From positions 744,001 through 808,000 of the forward strand of contig CAWADP010000006.1 of assembly GCA_963780805.1 (NCBI GenBank): 64,000 nucleotides of DNA. The letters are read 5' to 3'. The DNA is from JASHVB01 sp963780805 (GTDB lineage Bacteria; Pseudomonadota; Alphaproteobacteria; Acetobacterales; Acetobacteraceae). The translations under genes were made by a program, and so were the position numbers. Of the stretch, positions 44,838 to 55,322 are shown piece after piece; the first letter of the stretch is position 1; each line of letters starts with the position of its first letter. The notes beneath the pieces are model-generated. The model did no database searches, was not told where the DNA came from, and saw only the letters and a list, made by a program, of their open reading frames with translations.

Positions 44838-47168
44838 CTATGCCGCTGAAAAATACTTCACATGAACCTGCTCGATCGTCCCGTTGAACTTGAACGGCGC
44901 CTTCTCGCAATAGTCGAGCGAGACCGGCGATCCGAGTGCAATACCGATGTCGAGACAGTCATTGGCGGTAAACAGCAGCGGCGCACTGATCGGCACGGTG
45001 CCTTCGGCCACCATCTTGTCGCCGACCTTCATGCTCACCTTCAGCGGACCTCCGGGCCTGGGCACGACATAGCGCGTTTCGACCGAGATCTTCACCTTGC
45101 CCCTCGGGAGCTTTTCGGTGGCGCGGATCTTCGTGCGCTGGATGATGAACAGGTTGTATTCGTAGCAGAGGATGCCGTCTTCCACGAAGCAGGTGAGGCC
45201 GGCCGAGTTTGCGCCGAACTTGTAGAGCACGCCGTTGGCGTTCTCCGGGATCACGGCATCGATGGTGACGACGTTGGGCCGGTTGCCCAGGGCCGGCGCG
45301 CAGAACTCCGGCATGCGGACCATGTCGCCGGAGAACGTCCACTCGGTATACGGCGGGCTGACCCGCATTTCCGGATGCAGCACCGGGATCCAAAGGCCCC
45401 CGCCAATTGGAAGCGCCTTGTTCTTCGCCGCCTCGATAAGGAACAGGTCCTTCATCTGCGCCAGCTTCCCGGGCATGTTGGCGGCCAGGTCGTTGGACTG
45501 GCTCCAGTCTTCCTCGAGGTTGTAGAGTTCCCAGGCGTCTCGATCCGGGGTCCATTCGTGGATGCCCGGCGGCAGCCCCGGAAGCCACGGGGTTCGCGGC
45601 CCGAAGGCGCATGCCATCCAGCCATCGTGGTAGATGCTGCGGCTGCCCATGACCTCGAAGTACTGGGTGAGCAGCCGTCCCCTGGCCTGCGGGTCGTCAA
45701 ACGTATAGGCGAAACTCACGCCGTCGATCAGGTCCTGCTCGATCCCGTTCACCGTGCGCGGCGGAGTAATGCCAAGGATCTCGTAGATGGTCGGGACCAC
45801 GTCGTTCACGTGGTGGAACTGCGCCCGCGGGACCGTGTCGGGCTTGATTTTGGCCGGCCATCGGACGGCCATCGGGTTGCGTGTGCCGCCAAAATGCGAT
45901 GCCAGCAGCTTGGTTCCCTTGTAAGGGGTGCTGCCGGCCCAGGCCCAGCCGGCGTGATACATGGGGTCGGTCTTGTGCGAACCGAGCTCGTCGAGACCAC
46001 CGAGTTCCGCGAGCGCGTCGATGTGCTGCCTGATGCTGCTGGGGATCCCGTTTTGTGCCAGCAGTTCACTGATCGTGCCGCTCTGGCCCTCCGCCGAGGA
46101 ACCGTTGTCACCCCATATGTAGAAGATCAGCGTGTTGTCGCCATAGCCGAGCCTGTCGATCTCGTCGACGACCCGGCCGACCTGGACATCCACGTGCTCG
46201 GTGAAGCCTGCTGCCACTTCCATTAGGCGGCGCTGGAAGGGCCTTTCGTCCTCGGGGATACTGTCCCAGGACGGCATGGTCTCGTGCCGTGGGGTAAGCT
46301 CTGCGTCGGCGGGAATCCAGCCCTTCTCTTTCGCACGCCGGAATGCACGCTCGCGGTAGGCGTCCCAGCCGTCGTCGAACTTGCCTTTATATTTGTCGGC
46401 CCACTCCCTCGCGATGTGGTGCGGGCCGTGGATCGCACCGCTCGCCCAGTACATGAAGAACGGCTTGTCGGGCTGGTACGCCCGGTGCCTGCGCAGCCAG
46501 CCGATCGCGTCGTCCGCCAGGTCTTCGCTGAGGTGATACCCTTCGTGCACGGTTTTTGGCGGCAGGACGCTCGTCGTGTTGCGCACCAGGTTCGGCTCGT
46601 ATTGCGAGGCCTCGCCGGCGAGAAAGCCGTAGAAATACTCGAAGCCGAGGCCGGTCGGCCAGTTCTCGAACGGACCGGCCGGGACGGTTTCCACCGCAGG
46701 TGTGTTGTGCCACTTGCCCCAGGCGCCCGTCGCGTAGCCGTAATCCTTCAGCACCTCCGCCACCAGCGCACTGCTGCGGGGGATCACGCCGGAATAGCCG
46801 TCCCAATCGTTCGCCAGTTCTGCGATTTGCCCGTTGCCGACACGATGATGATTGCGCCCAGTCAGCAACGCCGCCCGGGTGGGCGAACACATCGCCGTAG
46901 TGTGGAAGCGGTTGTACGCGATTCCGTCGTTAACAATACGATCCATCGTCGGGGTCAGGACCTCGCCACCGAACGTGGCCGGCAGGGCGGGGCCGGCGTC
47001 GTCGATCAGCACGATGAGAATATTCGGCGCGTCGGCGGGAAGCCGCCGCGGCGTCGCCCTTGGCCGATACACCGACTCCTGCATCGTGCGCCCGGCGATG
47101 CTGCCCGAGGGCGTGGGGGGGAATGGCAGGGCTTCTTGCTTCTCCAGCTTGTTCTTCTGATCGGGCAT
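44838..47168 (-). CDS. Arylsulfatase-type sulfatase
   Basis: A 776-residue sulfatase. The catalytic motif C-S-P-T-R begins at Cys94, which is converted to formylglycine in this family, and G-R-N-H-H follows. Asp56-Asp57 and a later G-D-N-G-S-S block (the third metal-site motif) complete the Ca2+ site. The C-terminal 200 residues form a beta-rich extension. No signal peptide is apparent, so it may be cytoplasmic or exported by another route. It hydrolyses sulfate esters; the substrate is unknown. A formylglycine-generating enzyme is not in the window. GGAGG precedes the ATG at 47166-47168. Confidence 0.92.
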   Translation of the reverse strand: MPDQKNKLEKQEALPFPPTPSGSIAGRTMQESVYRPRATPRRLPADAPNILIVLIDDAGPALPATFGGEVLTPTMDRIVNDGIAYNRFHTTAMCSPTRAALLTGRNHHRVGNGQIAELANDWDGYSGVIPRSSALVAEVLKDYGYATGAWGKWHNTPAVETVPAGPFENWPTGLGFEYFYGFLAGEASQYEPNLVRNTTSVLPPKTVHEGYHLSEDLADDAIGWLRRHRAYQPDKPFFMYWASGAIHGPHHIAREWADKYKGKFDDGWDAYRERAFRRAKEKGWIPADAELTPRHETMPSWDSIPEDERPFQRRLMEVAAGFTEHVDVQVGRVVDEIDRLGYGDNTLIFYIWGDNGSSAEGQSGTISELLAQNGIPSSIRQHIDALAELGGLDELGSHKTDPMYHAGWAWAGSTPYKGTKLLASHFGGTRNPMAVRWPAKIKPDTVPRAQFHHVNDVVPTIYEILGITPPRTVNGIEQDLIDGVSFAYTFDDPQARGRLLTQYFEVMGSRSIYHDGWMACAFGPRTPWLPGLPPGIHEWTPDRDAWELYNLEEDWSQSNDLAANMPGKLAQMKDLFLIEAAKNKALPIGGGLWIPVLHPEMRVSPPYTEWTFSGDMVRMPEFCAPALGNRPNVVTIDAVIPENANGVLYKFGANSAGLTCFVEDGILCYEYNLFIIQRTKIRATEKLPRGKVKISVETRYVVPRPGGPLKVSMKVGDKMVAEGTVPISAPLLFTANDCLDIGIALGSPVSLDYCEKAPFKFNGTIEQVHVKYFSAA

Positions 47169-47824
47169 CGGAAGTCCTCCGTGCTGCAGCGGCTGGGCCG
47201 GCTTCCTCACTCCGTAGTCCCAAGGACGCGCCTTGCCAACCGCCACGGCTATGGTGAAGGACCGCTTCGCATAGCTTCCTGTCGCCGACAATCTCCATGC
47301 ACGAACGTCTGCTTGTTGCAGTTGCGCGCCCCAAAGCCGGCGGTCCGCTTTCGGCCAGACCAAGCCGTCCAAGTCAGCGCGGCGTAGGTCCGCTGTGGGT
47401 CGAATCCGGCGGTTCGGGCAGGGCGCCCCGGCTACCGCAGCTTTGGGTCGCAATCGGCCGCAGGGTGTATCACCGGCGCGGCCAGATGGCCGGGCGCGCG
47501 GTCATGCAACCGATCAAGACCACTGTGCTGAGGTACTGCGCATCTGGGTCATTCAATCTTGCGCTCTGACAGGCGCAACGCCGGTTGCCTCGGCTCTCCC
47601 GACTCGCGTGCCTCGCGCTTCGCCAGCGGCCGCCACAGCCGAGCCGCCAGAGCAGCAACCCCACCCCGGCGCGGTAATGCAAACCCCTCTACCGAGTTGG
47701 TGGTCACGTCGCCGCGGGAGTACTCGTTCGCACCGTAGTCAACGCGTCGGGCATTTCGCGCTTGCCGCGGCAGGCTTCGTGACAGCCGCCATGCCTTGTC
47801 AACATATGAATGGGAAAATATGTA
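47169..47824. other. Intergenic region without a recognised gene
   Basis: Over 650 bases of divergent upstream region between the sulfatase and the orphan gene. I see no conserved coding sequence. The long minus-strand frame crossing it (47549-48922) is low-complexity and antisense to the orphan gene. Confidence 0.5.
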
Positions 47825-47853
47825 TTGACATGGGGATAAATTGCCTCTATAAG
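47825..47853 (+). promoter_or_regulatory. Sigma-70-type promoter of the orphan gene
   Basis: TTGACA at 47825-47830 and TATAAG at 47848-47853, separated by exactly 17 bases, sit in a local AT-rich patch (AACATATGAATGGGAAAATA just upstream). This is the best housekeeping promoter match I see in the window. Transcription would start near 47860 and leave a leader of only about 23 bases. Confidence 0.75.
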
Positions 47854-47882
47854 GGCGCCTCTTTCCTCTGGCAAGCGCCTCC

Positions 47883-49076
47883 ATGGCAACAGCATCCGCA
47901 GTCACCGGCCTTTCTTCCCAATCCCGCCCAGGGCTTGCCGCGCGCGTCGCGCGCCGGCTCGGCGGCGCGGTGCGCACGGTCATGGCCAGCGGCATCACCC
48001 TTGCCGGCAATCTGCGGCGCCCCGTCGTGCCGGCCTTCACCCGCGATCCTGTGGCAGCCGGAGACCTGAACGCGCCGGTTCCGCCCAACGCGTCAGGCGC
48101 CGCGGACCAGCCGCGGGACGCCGCAACACCCGTCGCGTCGGTCGAAGCCGCCCGGTCGGGCCTGCTGCCGCGCGTGCTCCGCCACCACCGCCGGCGGTCT
48201 CCCGGTGGCGACACGCCCTTCACCCCGAAGAACTGCCCCGGCCTCAGCCGCGAGATGTGCAAGCTCCTCAACACGCCGCTCGGGGACTGTGATCCGGCGA
48301 TGGCGCGGATGATGTTTACCGCGCTCGAGGAGTACTTTGTCGGGCGCTTGCCCGCCGATGCCGGGGCCGAGGGTGCCGAGCTGGTGCATGCCGTCATCTG
48401 GGGCCGCCTCGGCGGCCTGTTCGACGAACCTGGCCCGGATGCTTCGCCCGCCGAGGCGGCGGACCCAGCGTCCGCCACGCCGATGGAGGTCGTGCCGGCA
48501 TCCACGGCGAATGCTGCGGCAGACGCGCCGGCGCAGGCAACGTTAGTAGCGTTGACCGACGCGGCACCCGCCGCGGCGACGCACTCGGCAGCCTCTGTGG
48601 TGGCGGCGTCAGCGCCGTACGCGGAGACAAGCGCAGCACCGCACGCACCGTCGGGTGCAATGGCCGCTGTGTCTCCGGACACATGGCCGCACGCGGCAAA
48701 AGATGCGACGCACGACGCGCGGCTCGCAGCGGCGCCCGCGTTGCCGGAGGGTTTTTTGGCCCTGTTGGCGACGGCATTGCGCGGCACGCCGCCCATGCCG
48801 CCGAGCCCGCTGTGTGACACACAAGCAGCCACCCTGGCAGATGCAACCGCGGTCGCCGCCATTGCCGCAGCGGAGACCACGCCAAACGCCGCCGTCCCGC
48901 AGAAACCGGGCTTGCGCCGCAATCAATCATTCTTGTGCCGTAGAATATTTCTTTGCCGCCGCAGCCGATCGCTTTTCCACCGCTGCCGCCGGCTCTTCGG
49001 CTGTTTGTGCAGCTTTCTGAACCGCGGTTCGCGCGACGAACGGCGAGGTCCGCTGTCACCGCCGCTGCTGTGCTGA
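47883..49076 (+). CDS. Orphan Ala/Pro-rich protein of unknown function
   Basis: A 397-residue protein that I do not recognise. The N-terminal 100 residues are basic and low-complexity. Residues 111-180 look like a small folded unit: T-P-F-T-P-K-N-C-P-G-L-S-R-E-M-C-K-L-L-N, then a helix around M-M-F-T-A-L-E-E-Y-F-V-G-R. Residues 190-340 are an Ala-rich linker, and the last 50 are rich in Cys/Arg/Leu (C-R-R-I-F-L-C-R-R). There is no signal peptide or membrane helix. ATG 47883 has no clear ribosome site but follows a near-consensus promoter closely. The gene stands alone. Confidence 0.5.
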   Translation: MATASAVTGLSSQSRPGLAARVARRLGGAVRTVMASGITLAGNLRRPVVPAFTRDPVAAGDLNAPVPPNASGAADQPRDAATPVASVEAARSGLLPRVLRHHRRRSPGGDTPFTPKNCPGLSREMCKLLNTPLGDCDPAMARMMFTALEEYFVGRLPADAGAEGAELVHAVIWGRLGGLFDEPGPDASPAEAADPASATPMEVVPASTANAAADAPAQATLVALTDAAPAAATHSAASVVAASAPYAETSAAPHAPSGAMAAVSPDTWPHAAKDATHDARLAAAPALPEGFLALLATALRGTPPMPPSPLCDTQAATLADATAVAAIAAAETTPNAAVPQKPGLRRNQSFLCRRIFLCRRSRSLFHRCRRLFGCLCSFLNRGSRDERRGPLSPPLLC

Positions 49077-49273
49077 GACGCCGACGCCTGGCCGCCATAC
49101 CGGGTCAATGCCCGATGGCAGGCTCTGGCAGGCTCTGCGGATCGCGTACCGAAGATTGCGTGCCCAATTCAGGAGACATCACGGGGCCACCGCATGGCGG
49201 TCCCGCCATCCTCATTCGTGCCGAGCCGACCGCGCGGCTGTAGCGGGCGCCGCCTGATCCTGACGCCCATGCG
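49077..49273. other. Short gap between orphan gene and ccmE
   Basis: The convergent ends of the orphan gene and the ccm operon. A GGACCTCGCC-like inverted stretch may act as terminator, but I see no clear hairpin with a T-run. Confidence 0.3.
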
Positions 49274-49789
49274 TCATCCCCCGGCTTGTTTGCCACCGGC
49301 TTGCTTGACGGACATCGTGTCCCAGGTGGCGGCTGGCGGCGGCTCGCCGGAACTCGGGTTCCAGTGGCCGGACTTCTTCAGCGCTTGCTCGACGTCCTTC
49401 GGCATATAGTTCTCGTCGTGCTTGGCCAGCACGTCGGAGGCGCGGAACATGCCGCCGGGCTGCAGCACGCCTTCGACCACCACGCCTTGCCCCTCGCGGA
49501 ACAGATCGGGGAGGATGCCGACATAGCTGACCTTGACCTGGTCCTTGCCGTCGGTGACGGCGAAGGTGGCGGTCGGCTCTCCGTCCACCGTGGTGCGATG
49601 CACGCTGCCCTGCGCCACCAGCCCACCCAGCCGCACCATGCGGCCGTTGGGCGCATCATGCGCCAGTTGCGTGGGTGAGACGAAGAACACCAGATTGCTG
49701 CTGAACGCCGACAGGGTCAGCGCGGTAGCGGAGCCGAAGCCAATGCCGCAGGCGACCAGGATCCACAGGCGTCGGCGCTTGCGGGTCAT
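49274..49789 (-). CDS. ccmE: Cytochrome c maturation protein CcmE (heme chaperone)
   Basis: A 171-residue periplasmic heme chaperone anchored by an N-terminal helix (about 8-30). The heme-binding His124 and Tyr128 are in K-H-D-E-N-Y-M-P. CcmE takes heme from CcmC and hands it to the CcmF/H ligase for attachment to apocytochrome c. The C-terminal tail K-Q-A-G-G-K-Q-A-G-G is a short duplication. The start overlaps ccmD by 4 bases. Confidence 0.95.
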   Translation of the reverse strand: MTRKRRRLWILVACGIGFGSATALTLSAFSSNLVFFVSPTQLAHDAPNGRMVRLGGLVAQGSVHRTTVDGEPTATFAVTDGKDQVKVSYVGILPDLFREGQGVVVEGVLQPGGMFRASDVLAKHDENYMPKDVEQALKKSGHWNPSSGEPPPAATWDTMSVKQAGGKQAGG

Positions 49790-49935
49790 CGTGCACCTCC
49801 GCGCCGCGGCCGCGCATCGATCGCGGCGAGGCGCCGGCGGGCCGAGCCAACGCGCAGGAAGGCAGCCACCGCGAAGGCTCCGGGGATCAGGATACCCAGC
49901 GCGTAGGACGCGGCGATGAAGGGCAGGTGGTCCAT
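49786..49935 (-). CDS. ccmD: Cytochrome c maturation protein CcmD
   Basis: A 49-residue single-span protein (helix at about 9-28, I-A-A-S-Y-A-L-G-I-L-I-P) with a basic C-terminus, as expected for CcmD, which helps release holo-CcmE from CcmC. It lies exactly between ccmC and ccmE with 1- and 4-base overlaps; the position is as informative as the sequence. Confidence 0.88.
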   Translation of the reverse strand: MDHLPFIAASYALGILIPGAFAVAAFLRVGSARRRLAAIDARPRRGGAR

Positions 49936-50717
49936 CAGGCGGGCTCCTGTGCCGAGGCGCGCGCCATCAGCAGTCCGCGGATTCGCCGCTCCATCACCGC
50001 CGCCCGGGTGCGGGTCAGCACGATCGCGGCGAAGGCCAGGGTGTAGCCCAGCGTCGAGAACAGCAGCGGCCACAGCATGCCGATATACATGTGCGGCGCG
50101 CCGGTCAGGGTGATGGTGTCCGGCTGGTGCAGCGTGTTCCACCAATCGACGCTGAACTTGATGATCGGCAGGTCGGCCGCGCCGATCAGCGCCAGGATCG
50201 CGCCGGCGCGATAGCCGCGCACCGGGTCATCGAACGCGCGCACCAGGGCGATGTGGCCGAGATAGAGAAAGAACAGGACCAGCACCGAAGTCAGGCGCGC
50301 GTCCCAGACCCACCATGCGCCCCACATCGGCTTGCCCCACAGGCTGCCGGTGGCGAGGCATAATGCGGTAAACCCGGCGCCCACCGGCCCGATCTCCACC
50401 GCGGCCAGATCCGCCAGCGGGTGGCGCCAGACCAGTGACGCCACAGAGCATGCCGCCAGAGCCGCGTAGCCCGCGGAGGCCAGCCATGCCGATGGCACGT
50501 GGATGTACATGATGCGCACCGCATCGCCCTGCTGCCAGTCGGCGGGGGCAAAGAACAGCCCCCATACCAGGCCGATGGCGGTCAGTACCAGGGCGCCGGC
50601 GGAAAGCCATGGCACCACCACCCCCGACAGGCGCATGAACTGGCCTGGGTTGGCGAACCGGTGCAAGGAGCGCCCTGCTCCCGCGGGAGGGGCAACGACA
50701 GAAGAACGCGCGTCCAC
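49935..50717 (-). CDS. ccmC: Cytochrome c maturation protein CcmC (heme exporter/heme-loading)
   Basis: A 260-residue membrane protein with six helices. The tryptophan-rich loop W-W-V-W-D-A-R-L-T-S (135-144) binds heme, and the two external histidines lie in Y-I-H-V-P-S-A-W (His73) and T-L-H-Q-P-D-T-I. Start GTG 50715-50717 gives the usual N-terminus H-R-F-A-N-P-G; ATG 50636 would cut it. ccmC-ccmD-ccmE form one unit; ccmA, ccmB, ccmF and ccmH are outside the window. Confidence 0.93.
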   Translation of the reverse strand: MDARSSVVAPPAGAGRSLHRFANPGQFMRLSGVVVPWLSAGALVLTAIGLVWGLFFAPADWQQGDAVRIMYIHVPSAWLASAGYAALAACSVASLVWRHPLADLAAVEIGPVGAGFTALCLATGSLWGKPMWGAWWVWDARLTSVLVLFFLYLGHIALVRAFDDPVRGYRAGAILALIGAADLPIIKFSVDWWNTLHQPDTITLTGAPHMYIGMLWPLLFSTLGYTLAFAAIVLTRTRAAVMERRIRGLLMARASAQEPA

Positions 50718-50861
50718 TCGATCAACCTAACGCATCCCCGCCGCGGTTTGAAGGCGGACGGCCATGCCCACTAGTGTTGGGACCCTACCCGGCCCCCGGG
50801 AGTGCCCTGGAGGAAAATTCATGGTCGCCGTGATAAATCGCCCTCGGCGCGGCACCGCGCA

Positions 50862-50875
50862 TTGAGGCAGATCAA
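50862..50875. promoter_or_regulatory. FNR/FixK-like site between ccmC and the EVE gene
   Basis: TTGAGGCAGATCAA keeps the TTGA-N6-TCAA core of the CRP/FNR family box (consensus TTGAT-N4-ATCAA), with one off-consensus base in the left half. It is 145 bases upstream of the ccmC start on the minus strand and about 80 bases upstream of the EVE gene. Confidence 0.4.
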
Positions 50876-50956
50876 TGGGACGGGCGGTGGTGGGGGCCCC
50901 TGGGGCGAAGCAGGGGGCGAGGTGACGCGGCGATAAGGTGGGAGTTCTATCGTGCC

Positions 50957-51374
50957 ATGACCCAGGTACCGGCTGGTGAAGTCGGAGCCCGAGGCATTCT
51001 CCTGGGACCAGCAGGTGGCCAACAAGGTCGAGCCTTGGACCGGGGTGCGCAACCACACGGCCAAGCTCAACCTGAAGGCCATGAAAACGGGCGACCTCGC
51101 GTTCTTCTACCATTCCAATGTCGGCAAGGAGATCGTCGGCGTGGTGGAGGTGGTGCGCGAGGCTTACCCCGATCCCACCGCCGAATCCGGCGATTGGGTG
51201 AGCGTGGACATGCAGGCTGTCGGGCCGGTGCCGAAGCCGGTGACGCTGACCGATATCAAGGCCGATCCGAAGCTCGCCGACCTTGCGCTGGTGCGGCAGT
51301 CGCGGCTGTCCGTGCTGCCGGTGTCGAAGCCACATTGGGACCGGATCTGCCGGATGGGCGGATGGAAGGGGTGA
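50957..51374 (+). pseudogene. EVE-domain protein with a frameshift in the first codons
   Basis: The EVE fold is related to PUA and YTH domains, which bind modified bases in nucleic acid. A normal N-terminus would be M-T-Q-Y-R-L-V-K-S-E-P. Here ATG 50957 is in one frame and the L-V-K-S-E-P-E-A-F-S-W run is in another, separated by one extra G near 50966. Downstream the domain is whole (W-T-G-V-R-N-H, F-F-Y-H-S-N, I-V-G-V-V-E-V-V) to the stop at 51374, 138 codons in all. GTG 50976 would be a poor substitute. The base may be an error. Confidence 0.75.
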
Positions 51375-51420
51375 CGACGGGCGGCGTCGCGCCTTCCTCG
51401 CTTCCAGAACGAGACATGCC

Positions 51421-51937
51421 ATGGACGCGATGATCGTCGTCGATATGCAGGCAGGGCCGCTGACGGGGCCAACACGATCTCGGCGGTCGTGGACCCAATC
51501 AACCGGCTGGCGGCGATGCTACGGCGGCGCTCCGGCAGGGTCTGCTGGGTCCGGCACGCCGGCCCGCCAGGCGACGATTTCGGGCCGGGTCGGCCTTTGC
51601 TGCCGCACCTGCACCGCGAGGCCGCTGACATCGTCGTGCCGAAGACCCTGAACGACTCGTTCGCGGGCACCTCGCTGCGTTCAATGCTGGCCGTGCTCGC
51701 TCCGGACCGCGTCCTGATCGCCGGATGGGCCACCGACTTCGGCGTAGATGCAACGGCTCGCTCGGCGCGGTTGCTGATAGCGACCACGTCGTGGTCGTCG
51801 GTGATGGCGACACGCTGAGCGATCGGCCGCATCTCGATGCCGCGAGTGCGATCCGCCATCACAGTTGGATTTGGCACAATTTGATCACGCGCCGCCGCAG
51901 CGGCATCGAAACCGCAACGGATTTGCTCGATCCATAA
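51421..51937 (+). pseudogene. Isochorismatase-family cysteine hydrolase, two frameshifts and catalytic Cys lost
   Basis: Frame 1 gives the start M-I-V-V-D-M-Q-A-G with the catalytic aspartate. A lost G near 51467 moves to a second frame (I-S-A-V-V-D-P-I-N-R-L, then P-K-T-L-N-D-S-F with the lysine). Two extra bases near 51764 move to a third frame (V-V-V-V-G-D-G-D-T-L-S-D-R-P-H-L-D), ending at 51937. In addition the nucleophile position reads G-W-A-T-D-F-G, where Gly replaces the family Cys. Frame loss could be technical, but the Cys change argues for a dead gene. Confidence 0.75.
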
Positions 51938-51956
51938 TACTGGTCCTGGTCATCGA

Positions 51957-51970
51957 TTGATCCAGATCAA
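51957..51970. promoter_or_regulatory. FNR/FixK-type box upstream of the acetate genes
   Basis: TTGATCCAGATCAA is a perfect match to the TTGAT-N4-ATCAA consensus for FNR/Anr/FixK regulators of the CRP family. It lies 98 bases before the chosen permease start, a normal place for an activator site. Confidence 0.65.
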
Positions 51971-52067
51971 AGACGGCGGCACGCAGATCAGTCCAAGGTC
52001 CACTTCGGCTGCGTGGTGAACCGACGCCCCACGGTCGAATACAACTTCACAAAGAAGGATGACTGGG

Positions 52068-52655
52068 ATGAGACTTGCCAACCCCGCGCCGCTCGGCTTG
52101 ACCGGGTTCGCGCTGACGACCTGGATGCTCAGCATGGTCAACGCCGGATGGTTTGGCGCCGATGGTGTGCCGCTGGTGCTCGCCACCGCGTTTGCCTTCG
52201 GCGGCACCGCACAGTTCTGCGCGGGCCTCATGGAGATGCCGCGCGGCAACACCTTCGGCTTCGTCGCCTTCTGCTCTTATGGTGCGTTCTGGTGGGCGTT
52301 CGCATTGTTCGTGCAGTTCTTCGCCCACGGCGTGCCCGCTATGTTCGTTGGCTGGTGGCTGTTCATGTGGGGCGTGTTCACGCTGTTCATGTGGGTCGGC
52401 ACCCTGGCATCCAACCGCGCCGTCCAGATGGTGTTCCTCGCCCTGTGGATCACCTTCTTCCTGCTCGCTGGTGCGGAATGGACTGGGATGGTCGGCCTGA
52501 AGCACGCGGGCGGCTATGTCGGCCTGCTCACCGCGATATTCGCCTTCTACCTGGCCGCCGCTGAAGTCATCAACGAAGCGCACGGCCACACGGTGCTGCC
52601 GATCGGTGTTCCGGGTGCGCGTCACGCCCATGAGCCGGTGGGCCATCCGGCCTGA
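52068..52655 (+). CDS. satP: Acetate permease of the GPR1/FUN34/YaaH (SatP) family
   Basis: A 195-residue inner-membrane protein with six helices. N-P-A-P-L-G-L-T-G-F near the N-terminus is the family signature N-P-A-P-L-G-L-x-G-F. SatP and relatives import acetate or succinate with protons. ATG 52068 has GAAGGA about 7 bases upstream; ATG 52059 is too close to it. An FNR-type box lies about 100 bases upstream. Acetyl-CoA synthetase follows two genes later, so the imported acetate is likely activated at once. Confidence 0.88.
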   Translation: MRLANPAPLGLTGFALTTWMLSMVNAGWFGADGVPLVLATAFAFGGTAQFCAGLMEMPRGNTFGFVAFCSYGAFWWAFALFVQFFAHGVPAMFVGWWLFMWGVFTLFMWVGTLASNRAVQMVFLALWITFFLLAGAEWTGMVGLKHAGGYVGLLTAIFAFYLAAAEVINEAHGHTVLPIGVPGARHAHEPVGHPA

Positions 52656-52766
52656 CGCCGCTGTCACGCATCGCCCGGTCGCTTGAACCGTGACCGGGCG
52701 ATGCGTAGCCTGCCGGCCCGCATGCCGAACACGGCAGCGCAGGAATCCGCAGGGCGGGATGAAGCA

Positions 52767-53153
52767 ATGGAAAGCTCAGAGCCGGGTGCACAACTTTCGC
52801 TGATGGATGAGGGGCTGCGTCCGCTATGCCGGGTGGAGGACATCCCGGACGGCACCGGGAAGGGCTTTCCTCCGGCGCGCGGCGGCTTCACCGGGCTGAT
52901 GGCGATCCGCCAGGGCGAAGCCGTGTATGTCTACGTGAATGCCTGCCCGCATATCGGTACGCCACTTGACTGGACGCCGCACCGCTTCCTCTCGGCCGAT
53001 GGCAGACGTATCGTCTGCGCCACCCACGGTGCGGAGTTCGGGATCGCCGACGGCGTGTGCATCAGGGGTCCATGCGCCGGCGACCGGCTGGAGCCGGTGA
53101 CCGTCGAGATCAGGGACGGCATGATCTACGTGCCCGACGATGCGGGATTGTGA
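52767..53153 (+). CDS. Small Rieske [2Fe-2S] ferredoxin-like protein
   Basis: About 128 residues. The cluster motifs are C-P-H-I-G and C-A-T-H-G-A, the two cysteines and two histidines that hold a Rieske cluster. There is no catalytic oxygenase domain, so it acts as an electron carrier or a sensor. The start is unsure: ATG 52767 is chosen; the frame is open to 52683 and ATG 52803 also keeps both motifs. It lies between acetate permease and acetyl-CoA synthetase, 32 bases before the latter, which is an unusual partner and may reflect redox control. Confidence 0.75.
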   Translation: MESSEPGAQLSLMDEGLRPLCRVEDIPDGTGKGFPPARGGFTGLMAIRQGEAVYVYVNACPHIGTPLDWTPHRFLSADGRRIVCATHGAEFGIADGVCIRGPCAGDRLEPVTVEIRDGMIYVPDDAGL

Positions 53154-53185
53154 AACAGTCGCAAAAAGACAGAGGAAGCAGATCC

Positions 53186-55135
<1,950 letters not shown>

Positions 55136-55185
55136 CGCGAAGCTGTCGTGGCGAGGGTGAGTTTGTTGGTCGAATCTACGGAGTC

Positions 55186-55264
55186 GTCACGAGCGTAGCG
55201 AAGCAATCGCCCGGAGAGTGAGCACGTCACTCGCGGGAGAGTGCCTCGCTGCACTCGCAATGTC
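55186..55264. repeat. REP-like palindrome, family 1
   Basis: GTCACGAGCGTAGCGAAGCA and the opposite GCCTCGCTGCACTCGCAATG arms enclose AATCGCCCGGAGAGTG. It lies 50 bases after acs and may shape its 3' end. Confidence 0.8.
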
Positions 55265-55322
55265 TGCTTAGGTCCCGCATTCCGTCCTACGCTGGCCGCC
55301 ATCCCAGCAGCGAGCCCGCCCA

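Noticed and set aside
47549..48922. Long minus-strand open frame (457 codons) opposite the orphan gene
   Set aside because: Low-complexity Ala/Ser/Gly composition, no ribosome site, and the promoter and better-looking protein are on the plus strand.
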